A stretch of 64,000 nucleotides of DNA from contig CM049312.1 in assembly GCA_026874595.1 (NCBI GenBank), positions 24,295,956 to 24,359,955 of the forward strand. The letters are read 5' to 3'. This document shows, piece by piece, positions 14,101 to 24,336 of this stretch. Numbering within the stretch: position 1 is the first letter of the stretch; each line of letters opens with the position of its first letter. Both the position numbers and the translations under genes were made by a program. Below the pieces are notes generated by a model. The model made no database searches. It had not been told where the DNA came from and saw nothing but the letters and a program-made list of their open reading frames with translations. Source of the DNA: Sipunculus nudus. Its lineage: Eukaryota > Annelida > Sipuncula > Golfingiida > Sipunculidae.

Positions 14101-14586
14101 ATTATGCCAAACCAACATACAAAGCAAACAATGGATTTATTAAAGGCCACCTTGTATAATGGCTAGGGCCAAACAGAACTAGCCAATCCTATCATAAACT
14201 ATTTCAAACCGTGCCGTATTTCAAAGTACATGTACGTGAATAAATAGGAACTCGTGACCTCATAGGGGTCGCGTGGCCGGATACTCGATTTCCCCTGGCT
14301 CTCTTCCCAAGCGTCGGTGTGTGTATAATATTATATGCACTCTTACAGGAATCCTGTGTCCCGTAATCCCGACTTGGCTCGACATGAAAGTAAACACCAC
14401 AGACAACTACTACCGGACTACAGTCAACTACACATGTGATGAAGGTTACTACTTTGCCGACAGATGGCGATACCGGTACACGTCTTGTGGCCGTGACGGA
14501 CGCTGGAACCCGGATATCGTAAAATGCGTGGGTAAGTTCAGTATCAGTGACATCAGTGTTTGTAGGGAGAGATGATGATGATTATG

Positions 14587-14643
<57 letters not shown>

Positions 14644-15058
14644 CGACTACAACTACCACTAATAATAATGATAATAATATTAATACTACTACTCCTACTA
14701 CTACTACTAATAACAATAATCATAGTGATAAAAGTGATAATACTACTTATGAGGAGAAGAACAGTTGGATTTTAATAATTCCAATGCACAATGCATACGC
14801 GTATTGGAACCTAGCTATATATTGACAGAATGATTCTGAAAATATATTTAATTAACGACCTTTAAAAGATGATATGGTCGCTTAATTGTAGAAAAAGACA
14901 CCTTGAAGGAAAAAGAAACCCCTGCTGAAGCGCCGTTTGCTCACTTGTACGGACTGACAGCGGTTGGCGTTTTGGCTGCCGTTGTCCTGTTTTTCTTTTG
15001 TCTTGATTGCTTATATTATTTGGATGTGAACCAGAGAGGAAACAAAATAAGCCCATGA
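8026..15058 (+). CDS. Gene A: SP-vWA-linker-CCP transmembrane protein
   Basis: Ten exons join into a 1815-nt frame encoding 604 residues: 8026-8104, 8586-8684, 8970-9278, 10989-11150, 11388-11714, 12110-12289, 13037-13156, 13660-13848, 14349-14531 and 14892-15058. Every intron has GT-AG ends and is in phase 1, the usual mark of shuffled extracellular modules. Predicted order: signal peptide (1-26), vWA domain (about 30-215), Ser/Thr-rich linker (217-325), CCP1 (326-385), half-CCP (386-425), CCP3 (426-488), CCP4 (489-549), TM helix (about 568-589) and a 15-residue tail. By family knowledge, vWA domains bind ligands through a metal at the MIDAS, and CCPs mediate protein contacts. The protein should be a type I surface receptor or adhesion molecule. 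Complement factor B has the opposite order plus a protease, so this is not factor B. No cytoplasmic signalling motif was seen. Exon ends are read by eye and not transcript-supported. Confidence 0.82.
8586..8684 (+). CDS. Gene A exon 2: vWA beta-1 and MIDAS DxSxS
   Basis: This exon encodes a short run including DLVLLLDASRSIG. It supplies the first vWA strand and the metal-binding DxSxS motif (Asp38, Ser40, Ser42). The acceptor is TTAG and the donor is GTACGT. Without this exon the vWA domain would lack its metal site, and the next exon continues the fold directly. Confidence 0.85.
8970..9278 (+). CDS. Gene A exon 3: central vWA domain
   Basis: The acceptor follows a long pyrimidine run and the donor is GTAAGT. 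Key vWA pieces are visible in order: TRVGLAIFSF (strand), GTNTQAGL (the second MIDAS loop, Thr) and VVVFTDGKS (the third MIDAS loop, Asp). With exon 2, all three MIDAS loops are present, so metal-dependent binding is plausible. Confidence 0.88.
9279..10988. other. Gene A intron 3, nothing else seen
   Basis: This is the largest intron of gene A at about 1.7 kb. It is AT-rich, and no repeat family or second exon was recognised in it. Confidence 0.55.
10989..11150 (+). CDS. Gene A exon 4: C-terminal vWA
   Basis: Encodes CVICVAVGSNMNEDELKAIA and a closing helix ending EAACKQT. This is the usual last vWA strand (a variant of 'vyavGvG') and C-terminal helix. Only an acceptor at 10987-10988 keeps the frame with exon 3; the nearby TAG at 10979-10981 does not. 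Confidence 0.82.
11388..11714 (+). CDS. Gene A exon 5: Ser/Thr-rich linker
   Basis: 109 residues rich in Thr, Ser, Pro, Glu and Asp with no cysteine (for example TSTQKLTSD and RTPTSPPVHL). It looks like a stalk that would carry O-glycans between the vWA and CCP parts. An in-frame TGA a few codons upstream forces the start at the AG of 11386-11387, and phase 1 is kept on both sides. Donor GTAGGT. Confidence 0.72.
12110..12289 (+). CDS. Gene A exon 6: CCP1
   Basis: A 60-residue sushi module with the ASITCSKGH, AVRCN, VWEP and GQC landmarks. It has five cysteines instead of four, the extra one being in RGCSRH. A degraded copy of this exon lies at 26245-26423. Donor GTAAGA, immediately followed by the donor-like minisatellite. 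Confidence 0.8.
12290..12660 (+). repeat. Degenerate 20-25 bp minisatellite of splice-donor-like units
   Basis: Intron 6 opens with many imperfect units of the type TGTATAGGTAAGATAGAACA. These resemble the real end of exon 6 (TGTATAG followed by GTAAGA). At least eight units are visible, with TGCATAGGTAAAATAGA and similar variants. The same family follows the pseudogene copy of this exon at 26424-26560, so it predates the duplication. Confidence 0.7.
13037..13156 (+). CDS. Gene A exon 7: half CCP
   Basis: A 40-residue exon (phase 1-1) with three cysteines in the pattern KVAACDGGYE ... KTCSSS ... PKCK. This matches cysteines 2-4 of a sushi module; cysteine 1 and its strand are absent and no separate exon supplies them. 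Its unpaired Cys could pair with the extra Cys of CCP1. Acceptor TTCAG, donor GTAAGT. Confidence 0.7.
13245..13460 (+). repeat. Dispersed repeat copy in gene A intron 7
   Basis: Contains the blocks GATCCGGATCACCATCTGGA, CTGCATTTCTGAC and GGCGGAGGTCGGCGCTCTCT. The same blocks occur in the same order near 17140-17270. A G-run sits in front of the first block. It looks like a common short transposon-derived repeat; no coding capacity. Confidence 0.55.
13660..13848 (+). CDS. Gene A exon 8: CCP3
   Basis: A 63-residue sushi module with four cysteines (RICSPLPD, YFCNDGHM, ATCNEWGEW, SECL). The acceptor is CTACAG and the donor GTAAGT, phase 1-1. The frame is open upstream of the exon, but the acceptor and module pattern set the start. 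Confidence 0.8.
14349..14531 (+). CDS. Gene A exon 9: CCP4
   Basis: A 61-residue sushi module with four cysteines (ILCPVIP, NYTCDEGYY, TSCGRDGRW, VKCV). It is 183 nt, exactly the length of the homologous pseudogene exon at 33763-33945. One N-glycosylation sequon (NYT) precedes the second Cys. Confidence 0.85.
14582..14725 (+). repeat. Trinucleotide (TAA/ACT)n tract
   Basis: Runs of AATAAT pass into ACTACT-type triplets inside gene A intron 9. They produce poly-Asn/Thr and poly-Ile open frames that are artefacts. Confidence 0.9.
14892..15058 (+). CDS. Gene A exon 10: transmembrane helix and tail
   Basis: A charged juxtamembrane piece is followed by LTAVGVLAAVVLFFFCLDC (TM helix). A 15-residue tail then ends at TGA 15056-15058. 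The tail is Tyr-containing but has no recognised signalling motif. An AATAAA at 15077-15082, only 19 nt after the stop, and a second one in the duplicated copy near 15194 could serve as polyadenylation signals. A homologous exon lies at 34338-34462. Confidence 0.82.
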
Positions 15059-15285
15059 AGAGTGGACATGCCCCGGAATAAAACGGCGATATTCAGACAC
15101 GGATTTTTATTGAAAATGAAGGGTTTCGATTAAAAAGATACCGTTTTAACATTCAAAACCGACCACAAGCCCATGAAAGGTGCACCTACGATGGAATAAA
15201 ACGGCAATATACAGATATGGCATTTTACAGAAGATCAGCAATTCCGATTATAAAGACACTGTTTTTATATTCAAAACACATATCG
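15051..15285 (+). repeat. 118-bp tandem duplication at gene A 3' end
   Basis: The block starting GCCCATGA at 15051, which holds the stop codon and an AATAAA, recurs with substitutions at 15169. The second copy lies in the 3' UTR or just beyond it. Confidence 0.75.
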
Positions 15286-15355
15286 CCTTTTTCAGGTGAC
15301 TATACCTCACACTAAAAATATTTCTGAGTTAATTAATACTCAGATCAGTACCTTC

Positions 15356-15924
15356 GCATATGGACATTAACGCCAGTAAAGTTTGCTTTCTTTTAGCCTA
15401 AACTATGCATGAATTAATTTGCTTGCCTGCCCAATTTTCTCTTGTAATTAACTTAATCATAGTCCTTGACAGCATGAAAATTGAAAATGTCAATTTTCAG
15501 ATATTAATATCTTAATATTCGTACAGTTGGTGGTGTCGGAGTGAACATTTACGTCAATAATATTTGCAAAAGGTGTTGTATATGTTGCGTCTAAATGATG
15601 ATTTGTAAGTGTGTTGTCGCAAACTATTTTTGCTATATTCTGCATATGGGACATTGAAGTAAAGTTTGCTTTCTTTTAGCTTAAACTATGCATGCATTAA
15701 TTTGCTTGCCTGCCCCATGTTCTCTTGAAATTAACGTAATCATAGTCCTTGACAGCATGAAAATTGAAAATGTCAATTTTCAGATATTTATATCTTAATA
15801 TTCGTACAGTTGGTGGTGTCGGAGTGAACATTTACGCAAATAATATTTGCAAAAGGTGTTGTACATGTTGCGTCTAAATGTTGATTTGTAAGTATGTGGT
15901 CGCAAACTATTTTTGCAATATTCT
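15356..15924 (+). repeat. Two ~283-bp tandem copies
   Basis: Copy 1 (15356-15641) and copy 2 (15642-15924) share nearly every base. They begin GCATATG..ACATT and end CAAACTATTTTTGC, with a third partial start at about 15926. Each copy carries an inverted repeat, GAAAATTGA...TCAATTTTC. No coding potential. Confidence 0.88.
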
Positions 15925-15944
15925 GCATATGGGACATTGATATT

Positions 15945-17135
15945 AAGCATATCTAATACCGTTGATTAAATTTATTTATTCTAAACTCATATAAAAATTT
16001 ATTGCATAATATATATATGTTTACATTTTATGCGACTAATGTTTGAATGTGTAGATCTTTCCTTCGTTGAAGATTGGTTACATATAAAAAGTAATCATTT
16101 TATTATGTATTGTAATGAACGATAGTCATGTTTTCTTAATACGCACACTTTATACAGATTGGAACATTGTTTTAGAATTAGTGAACTGATGTTTTGAATT
16201 CAAAGCTGAGCCAATAATAATATTCTCAAGCCAGGAATAATACTCTAAAGCCAACCTCGTAGGCCCATTTCGTGAATATAATGTATTAACAAATGGTGCA
16301 CATAACTATTTTGATTGAGAAATTACTGAAAAAACGGTACTACACTAAACACTGTCTCGAAGATCTTCACACAACAAGCACAGTAATATTCCAATTGTAG
16401 CATTGTTATGAAAGCACTGTTATTGTTGTGGAAATAAAAACGGTAACACTGAGTCAGGGGCTTTACTTGTATTTACTTATGATGCGGGTGCAGGAGAAAA
16501 CAAAATTTACTGAATCGGAAAATGCGAAAAAAAAGGATATGCGACCTACATAGGAATCAGTCTGTGAAGAAAAAGCTCATTGTTTCCTGAAACATCACTA
16601 TTAGCGATGTTGTTCTAGAAATGCCTTATAATTATTGTATTTGTAAATATTTGCTTGGTTCGGTGCCCATTCTATATATATATACTTTGGCATCCCTGTT
16701 TGATTGGACTAGACACTGACCAGATTCCTTAACCTGCTCTGTCTTTTTGGTCACAGAGGTTATTATTCTAAATATAATTTTCCCAACGCTTACACGTACA
16801 ATATAACCACTTACTTTCGATTGAATTTCAGTTTTAAATAACACTTTAATTTGTTATGTATTTGTTGCAATAAAAATTGTTTTCTGTTTTCTTTACACGT
16901 AAATTAAAAAACATTTTATTCTATATCACCATTTATATAAATATCAATATAACGGATTCATTATTTTAGCTGCTTTTGTAGACTAAACATTGAATAAAAG
17001 GAAATTTCCAAGGGAACAAATAGGAGAACAAGGCATTCTTATTTTCGGTATCATCGGGACAATTTACATATTGTTGTCCCGGCTCTGTTGAAGGAAGGGG
17101 CCGTCATTTGATATTTTCAGATATCGTCGACAAAA
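15945..17135. other. No gene recognised
   Basis: AT-rich sequence. No domain-like frame or repeat family was identified. Confidence 0.45.
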
Positions 17136-17139
17136 TTGC

Positions 17140-17270
17140 AAGGGATACAGTTGCGGGTTATCCGCGCCATCTGGATTCAGGATTTTTTATAAGGAAAATG
17201 CTGCATTTCTGACAATGCCATATGGGGGTAGTGAGCTAACTTGGCGGAGGTCTGCGCTCTCTGAGAACAT
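17140..17270 (+). repeat. Second copy of dispersed repeat
   Basis: Shares CATCTGGATTCAGGATTTTT, CTGCATTTCTGACAA and GGCGGAGGTCTGCGCTCTCT with the copy in gene A intron 7 (13245-13460). Non-coding. Confidence 0.55.
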
Positions 17271-17274
17271 TTTT

Positions 17275-18390
17275 GGTTATATAAAAGAACACAGATGGCA
17301 CTAGTTAACTCAAATTAGAGAGCTAAAAGAGTATCTGTAGATACACGGTTGTTTGATTTGTACTAGTTCCTCTGATAGGCCTTGTACGTGGTGGGCAAGG
17401 CACTACGAATTTTACAACGCAGGACCCTTTCCGCGAGAGACAGACTATGAAAAGTGATTGTGGATAAGTAAAACTCATAACATTTCTAATGATTGGTAAC
17501 AAACAATGTTCAGGGGTTATCAAGCATCTACTTTATTAGGCAGTTGCACTTCCTTTGTGCATCAGATTTCTACATATATTGCTTGGTGGCTGATACAAAA
17601 CTAATATTGTTATATTGATTATCTCATTGATTACATTCTGTAGTTTTATTGTTTTATGAAGGTTAGGAACAGAAGCTAATAATTACATGTATGTTCAGGT
17701 AACATTAATTCTCCTTATAACTGTATATAATTTCTTCTTGCATTATAACTAAATGAAAATCGTACGTAAGCTATATTTTTTTGCTTAATCGGGCATACCT
17801 GTTCTTATTACGGACCACGTTAACATTATTACTGACTTGTCATTCAAACAACCAGAACGTGCCATGAATCGATATTTGATGACAAGCTGTATGAATAGAC
17901 TTTTTCCATGCCCGGGTAGACGGTCCTCAGGGGATAACTGCCTATAGGTAGGACACAAAAAAATGAAAGCAGTCAAAGAGGACGCGGATGTGTATCGTGT
18001 GGCAAAACTGTCAATTCTAACAGACTTTAAACGGATTGGTTATAGTGACATTAAAAGGACAACACGCACATTACAGGTTAACCATTCAGATGACTAATGT
18101 TTGTCTATTCAAACAAAACGACATAATTTAGTCACGTTTAAAACTTAGAATATTCAGGCAATACTTTCAAAATCTGCTGTTGCTTCATGATATATACATA
18201 GACAAATGCTATGGCTTCCCATGTACAACGTAAATGATGTCTTATGGTTTGGATGTATCTTCTAAAGATACATGACACATGTGGCGAAGGTAAATTATTC
18301 TGGATATATATTTTAATCTTTTACTCTTGTCGTATGTTTGTACATGTCACTCGGTATTTTCTGACCCGAATAAATGTGTTAATGACTATA
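17275..18390. other. No gene recognised
   Basis: Only short frames without domain character were seen. Confidence 0.4.
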
Positions 18391-18392
18391 TT

Positions 18393-18395
<3 letters not shown>

Positions 18396-18436
<41 letters not shown>

Positions 18437-18500
18437 GGGCGTGTTTAGAGGGGGCGCAATAGGCAGCCCCCCCCCAAAAAAAAAAAAAAAAAAATTATGT
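18396..18500. repeat. (TA)n followed by poly-C/poly-A
   Basis: A TA tract (to about 18433) is followed by a G-rich TE-like segment, a C run and an A run of more than 20. The C/A runs suggest the end of a retroposed or MITE-like insert, but its boundaries are unclear. Confidence 0.6.
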
Positions 18501-18771
18501 TCAACAAAATTTTAGGGGCACCCAATTTCGTAAATGCCTAAACCTGTTTCAGTTTAGTAAAAGTGTGTAAGATGACACCCTCTCATATATATGATGGTCC
18601 AAAAGAGTCATCTTTGGACTGAATTTCACGCTGAATATAAAAAGATTCAGTGGAGAAACCCCTTTCATTTTTTTTTTTTATTTATCTGGGTGCTTTTTTA
18701 TGTAGGTGTGGGTGTGCGGGAGCGGTCGCTTTCATTTTGTTTTTGAATCCAGTGCTCCCTATATATGCATG

Positions 18772-18772
<1 letters not shown>

Positions 18773-18833
<61 letters not shown>

Positions 18834-18994
18834 ATATATATATTGTTACGGGGTGACATAAAAGCGGACCGAACTGTCTCGCTAGTGAAGCTTGCTTTGC
18901 TAGAGAAGCGGTTGGTACGCCGGACTTGTGCGCCACTAACATGGGTTCGAAACCGGGATCGGCCCAGTATTTCCCCTGAGCAATTTTTCTTCGT

Positions 18995-19031
<37 letters not shown>
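18773..19031 (+). mobile_element. MITE/SINE-like insert inside a (TA)n tract
   Basis: A 159-bp segment (18842-19000) begins ATTGTTACG and ends CGTAACAAT, a 9-bp terminal inverted repeat. (TA)n lies on both sides (18773-18841 and 19001-19031). The interior has a B-box-like GGGTTCGAAACC. It fits a short non-autonomous element that entered a TA repeat. Coding frames across it are artefacts. Confidence 0.6.
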
Positions 19032-19032
<1 letters not shown>

Positions 19033-19334
19033 TGTCGATTATCTTCCAATCCAGCAAATCACACATACACACACGTTCTTAATATATATAATGTCATCCG
19101 TGATGGTTCCAGGATCCAAAAGGGGCACAGGGGTGGGGATGGCGCGTATTTAGATTATAACTCGACTGTTAAGTATCACGGCCAAATGTGGCGTGTAGGG
19201 GGGCGGGGGGGGGGGGGGGGTAGTCTCCTCCCCGAGATGTGGAAATTTTGGAGGCCTACAATGCTCAGGCTTTTTGCTGCTGTGAACCCCCCACCCCTCG
19301 CTAAAATTCTGAGCACGTCTTTGTATACATATAA

Positions 19335-19560
19335 ACATGAATACACAGAAACGTCGGTTCACTGCCGATTGGAATCGAACCCATGACCTAATGATTGCCC
19401 GTCGCTTGCTCTATCTACTAAGCTGCAGTAGATCCGAACCCCTCTGTGTATTTGTATAGGAACATGGGAAGTGACGTCATGGTAGTTATGTGGGAGTGCT
19501 ACCCACTACATTTGTCGGCAGAGCATCTTGGCATTAAGTAGTGAGAACTGGTGTGCGGCA
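19335..19560 (-). mobile_element. tRNA-like SINE copy (minus)
   Basis: Read on the minus strand, it has a tRNA-like head (GATAGAGCAAGCGAC ... GGGTTCGATTCC). On the other side lies a GTGACGTCA-containing part, as in the copies at 21485-22070 and 40600-40805. Not a functional tRNA by eye. Confidence 0.6.
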
Positions 19561-19879
19561 GTCGCTGTTTTCTAATAAAATGCTTAATATAAAACGTGAT
19601 TCCATTTATAGACGTTACTCAGTGTCAGCTCCTATCGCTAAAGCCCTGTAAAACCCGCATGGTGAATCCCTCATATTTGCATAATAGTGCCTAACAAGGC
19701 TCTTTGAGGACCTGACGATTCCCCCGCATTTCGTATCAGGCCGTCACGCATCATGTAAATGGCATCGTTGCTATGTGAACACCAGCAACTGTCTCATTGG
19801 CAATAAAAAACTCGACATTCGCACTGAAATCATGTATTCAGCTAGTCCATTCATGGACCTTCGTGTCCAATGCAAGGTT

Positions 19880-20715
19880 TGGGCAATGTACCTGTACCGG
19901 TACCTGGACATGGACCTAGGTACATAATTCAGAGTAACTGTACCTGTGCCTGGCTCTCAGAGTAGACAGTACCTTGTACCTGTACGTGTACCTGGAACTG
20001 AAGTACCTGTACCTTGTATTCCAGGTACATGTGTGGCACTCGAAAAGGACACCAGGATTCGTTCAGTTACATGAACAAAACTGTATTGCATGACAGGGCA
20101 GTTACCTATCTCAGTCTTGGGTAATTACCAAGCCTTAATCCCTTCTGCCTTTGAAGCTGAGTTGTCTAGGACTAGTTGACGGTCTACCCCCAGCCTCCGA
20201 ACAGGAATTTCATGGTGGCATTATCAGCACAAGTAAGAAGCAAGCAGCAATGGATTTGAACAGGGTTGCTCACCTGCCCCATGTAGAAAATGGTCTAGTA
20301 TACACAGAACACTTGTGGAGAGTAAATGATGAATTGAAAAAAAATGTGTATTACATCCCTGAACTTTCAGCTCAACTCATATTTATTACTTAACCAAAGG
20401 CAATTCAGTATATTTGCAAAGAGGGTATTTATAATTGTAGACATAGGGAGTGATCATTTAATGCTTTTTAATAATATTTTCTTCTATTTGTCTATTACTA
20501 ACTATCACATTTCTAGATGAAATATATGGAATTATGTAAGTTCAGATTGTTTTGAAAGTACCTGTACCTAAGTCCTTTCTAAAGTACCTGTACCTGTACC
20601 TAGGTACTCTAAATAAAATTCTGTACCTGTACCTGGACTTGCACCTGACCATTTCACAAGCACCTGTACCTAGGTACTGTCAGTTGTACCTGGCCCTTAC
20701 CCTGGTCCTATGATC
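19880..20715. repeat. Two GTACCT-rich blocks around a 400-bp unique core
   Basis: Hexamer-like GTACCTGTACCT runs fill 19880-20040 and 20560-20715. Between them is an unrelated segment containing an 80-codon open frame (20151-20393) of unknown character. The symmetric flanks suggest one element with repetitive ends, but no known family was recognised. Confidence 0.45.
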
Positions 20716-21484
20716 TATCTCTTCTGTACGAACATTACGGTTCATGGGTCAATGTAAAACATTTTAGACACTATCGCAACAATTTTGTAACGATAGGACC
20801 AGTTAAATTCTTTCTGTGAGAAGACAGGAGCAGCTGGCAGCATTTGTGTGAATCCATGTATTGGTTCCCTAAGCCACTGCTAAGTTGCCAACAAGCGAAT
20901 CGTTGTGATCATTTCAGCCAGCGCTACATGTATTACATTTTGACTACGTTCGTCACGTGTACACCCGAATATATCTCACCCTTACTGACTGAGCCAGAGT
21001 TGGTAGGCCTACATTTTGTTTAAACAGGCCCATTTTGAAGAGCCATGGTCTAATAAACGTTAACACTGAAGCTGAGGTAAATTGTGGTAAAAGTCTGGCC
21101 AAACTCGACACAGGCGAGGGCCTAAATATATTAAAACTGATTAAATTTGAACATATGTAGCAAACTGGAAGATTGTAATATATAGGCGATGGCCGAATAA
21201 ACAAAAAAATCTTGGAATGACCAGCAGTTACCGTTGACTTTACTTGAAAAAAAGGCCTAAGTTCAGCAAGGCAGTAATCTGTGGCGTCCTATAACCAGTG
21301 GATTTTCACAGTCGATGAAATAGTCGGCCAGAGAGCATTATTTTAGTTATATCATTTGCCGCGATGTGGCAGTACCTGTTCTAAGCTTTGCGATACAGCA
21401 ACTTAAGTAAGATGGCTCTGTTAGTGGGAAGAATTATGTTTTAACCATTGAATCCACTGGGCCAGTCTAGCCCTCTGACTTTAT

Positions 21485-22002
21485 TACCGTGTCGTAACTT
21501 CGCTGGTTCCTATAAAAGCGTGCAAATACAGGGAGGGCTCGGGATCTGCTGTAGCACAGTGGATAGAGCAAGCGACCGGCAATCGTAAGGTCACGGTTTC
21601 GATTCCTATCGGTACCGAAATTTCTGTGCCTTCAAGTTCCATTTTTATATACAATGAACCGGCGTGGCTATTTGTACATCTCTCTATATAAAATATGCCG
21701 CACATCAATAGAAGGCCATAGGTTCTCCCTGCTGCACGCAAAGTTGATGTGCCGACACAAGTAGTGGGAAGCACACTGGCGTCACTACCGTGACGTCATT
21801 TCGCTAGTTCCCATAAAAGTGTGCAAATATACAGAGGGTTCGGGATCTACCATAGCTCTGTGGATAAAGCATGCGACCGGCAATCGTCAGGTCATGAGTT
21901 CGATTCCCATCCTCATTGAACCGACTCCTCTGTGTATTCATATTCCATTTCTATGTACAATGAACCAGAATAGCTCTTCGTAAATCTCTCCCTCACTCTC
22001 TG

Positions 22003-22068
<66 letters not shown>
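21485..22068 (+). mobile_element. Tandem dimer of tRNA-like SINE with (TA)n
   Basis: Two diverged units (about 21485-21788 and 21789-22004) each carry a 'tagttccTATAAAAG'-type start. Each also has a tRNA-like head with GGATAGAGCAAGCGACCGGC and GGTTTCGATTCC or GAGTTCGATTCC, and a 'tacaatgaacc' segment. The second unit ends in (TA)n at 22005-22068. GTGACGTCA lies at the junction. Confidence 0.65.
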
Positions 22069-22071
<3 letters not shown>

Positions 22072-22329
22072 CATGGTGTATTATAGTGATCATGTTGTGT
22101 CAAATTGCAAAATGTTGTTGACAGCCTGACTTTCTTATAAAATAATAAATAATAACAGTAATCCCTATGTATATATTAATACAAAGAAGAAACGTTGTAG
22201 AACAAGTATATTGTGGCTAAGGTCTCAAGCGAATACAGCAAGCGACAACACTCATTGCTGACATCCCGCGACAATTGGTAAGAGTGTTAATATTTAGATG
22301 GGTTTATGTCAGTTGTTATAGTTGATTCC

Positions 22330-22775
22330 CTGGCGAACTGGGTTCCAGGTCATATGAACGTGAAGCATGTGCATCATATACACTTTGCAGTTAACCGGTG
22401 CTGGCAAACTATTTATATACAATATTCCTTAGGGCATTATGATCTATAACCAACTGTTTGTAGCATTTTATAATAGGAAAAGAGAACATGAAACGTACTT
22501 TATTTTCAAAGGTTGGAGAGTTAGGGTTCAGACAACACAGGCCATATTATATGTTAAATTTGTTTGGCTCACAGGTTTCATGAGCCATGGTGCATACACA
22601 TAAGAAACGTTACATATAACCAGTACAGGAAAATCATTGATTACAAAAATCCTTAGGGAATTATGATCCATCAGCAAATATACGTAGCACGTTTGACAAT
22701 AACAGTGAGGACAAAACGTGCCTCTTTTCAAAGGCAGGAGAGTCAGGTGTCACATCAACCAGGTCAAACTATATA
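22330..22775 (+). repeat. Diverged ~220-bp tandem duplication
   Basis: The blocks CCTTAGGG(C/A)ATTATGATC and TTTTCAAAGG(T/C)(T/A)GGAGAGT(T/C)AGG appear in the same order in 22330-22550 and 22555-22775. Non-coding and old. Confidence 0.6.
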
Positions 22776-22779
22776 TGTA

Positions 22780-24040
22780 ATTTTTTTTTTCTCCAGCCAT
22801 TTGATGCTACATTTAAAGCTGGTCTGTCATATAACTACCTGAAACTCAATATATAATTTATGTCCAGAGGCACGTGGCTATGCCTAAATGGGCAGTAATG
22901 ACATATTAATGGAGAATATTTTCAGAAGGTAGCATATTTAAATAATAGCCATACAGGAACCTTTGTTCATGTGGACCGGTAGATTTTATGTTCCCCAAGT
23001 TTTTCTCAACAATGTGTTGAAACTGATATACTATTCTCAGCGTATTTGTTTGCAGCACACACATTTTTCTCTCCCTCTCTGATTCGCCGAAACTTCTTAG
23101 AAAATTACTGACAAATTATAGTTACTTACACTTGATTGAAAAATCAGTTTATTTGGCAGATTGACTGCCCAAAAAAAGGGATGAAAAATTAATTATAAAA
23201 CAACAAAGATTAAAATGGCATATTATTTATTTTATATATCTCACTCTTACAAAATAGTTTACATCATATTATTTAAAAAAATCAATAATTTTATGTAATG
23301 ATGTTGGTTTAAGATATTATACTTTCCCCTTTGACCCGATTACATTGTACACTGTTTGGGCTTCAAATGCCTCCCTGGAGGTGGGAAGGGAGTTCTCCTT
23401 CGGCAAACGTGTTTCAATTTTCCTTCAAAACTCAAGCAATTTTGAAATAAATTTTGTATAAAATAACAAGGAAAACACTGAATTCAGAAGTAAATAACAT
23501 AAAAAAACGTTCGTTATGAATGACGGTGAACGTCCCCTCTCGTCCGAAAAATTGATTAGTCCCTGATTATTTTGGAAAAAAATATTCTAACGTTAGTTTA
23601 AATTCTCCAAATCTGGATTATTTATGCAATTTGTTATTTATCACCTGAGGTCCATAATGTCCTGGAATTCTAAGGGTAAATTATGCCATATTGTCTGTCG
23701 AGGTTGTATTTAAGTCATTTCTGAAAGATATCGAATGGTTATTTGAGGATACTGAGATATAAATAACTCATATTATACGAATGGAAATTAGAGCCTATTT
23801 CGATGGCAAAAAGGTATTCTTTCAGTTTGCAAAGTGGGAGGGGGATGAAATGTCTGCACGGGCTGGTGAAGCAGGTAGAGATACTCGTACTTTCATATTA
23901 AAAGTTGACAACTCAGCTCTACCAGTCATCACAGTTTTGGTCCACTCAAAGGATGTAGGTAGCAAACTCATTTAATAGTAAATAAACCAGTAGGTAATTG
24001 TAATTAAAAGAGAACACTCTGTAACTTGCACAAACAAATA
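22780..24040. other. No gene recognised
   Basis: AT-rich sequence; nothing supportable was seen. Confidence 0.4.
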
Positions 24041-24044
24041 TCGA

Positions 24045-24300
24045 TTATGTGATATTTACAACTTTGTTACTCTGAATACTTTGAAGTTTATACTCAAAGT
24101 TGCGTCTATCCATTATTTCAGTATTACACGATATATGAACTCCCAACACTTTGACACAATCTTGCCATTTTAGACCTAAGGATTTTTCATTATTATTTTT
24201 ACATTGTCCAAGCCACATTGCCTCGGTTTTATCTTTGTTCATCTGTAATCCAGAATACTATGTAAATTCATTGAAAAGTGACATAACCATAATCAGGTTG
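24045..24300 (-). pseudogene. Non-LTR retrotransposon RT fragment
   Basis: The minus frame reads QMNKDKTEAMWLGQ ... VKVLGVHIS. This matches the conserved stretch late in the reverse transcriptase of jockey/CR1-like LINEs ('lN..KTe.mwlG', then 'vkvLGv'). The upstream part of the same frame contains a stop (FNEFT*YSG), and no other LINE domain follows. It is a short dead fragment abutting the minisatellite. Confidence 0.6.
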
Positions 24301-24336
24301 TAATTAAGTGGAAACATGTCACCTAATTACCTCCTT

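Noticed and set aside
14547-14825. Poly-Asn/Thr open frame
   Set aside because: A trinucleotide repeat inside intron 9 of gene A; it continues no exon.
8026-15058. Gene A as complement factor B/C2
   Set aside because: Domain order is vWA before CCP, there is no serine protease, and a TM helix is present.
21545-21620. Functional tRNA genes at the tRNA-like heads
   Set aside because: They occur as dispersed copies with shared non-tRNA tails and imperfect box spacing, which fits SINEs.
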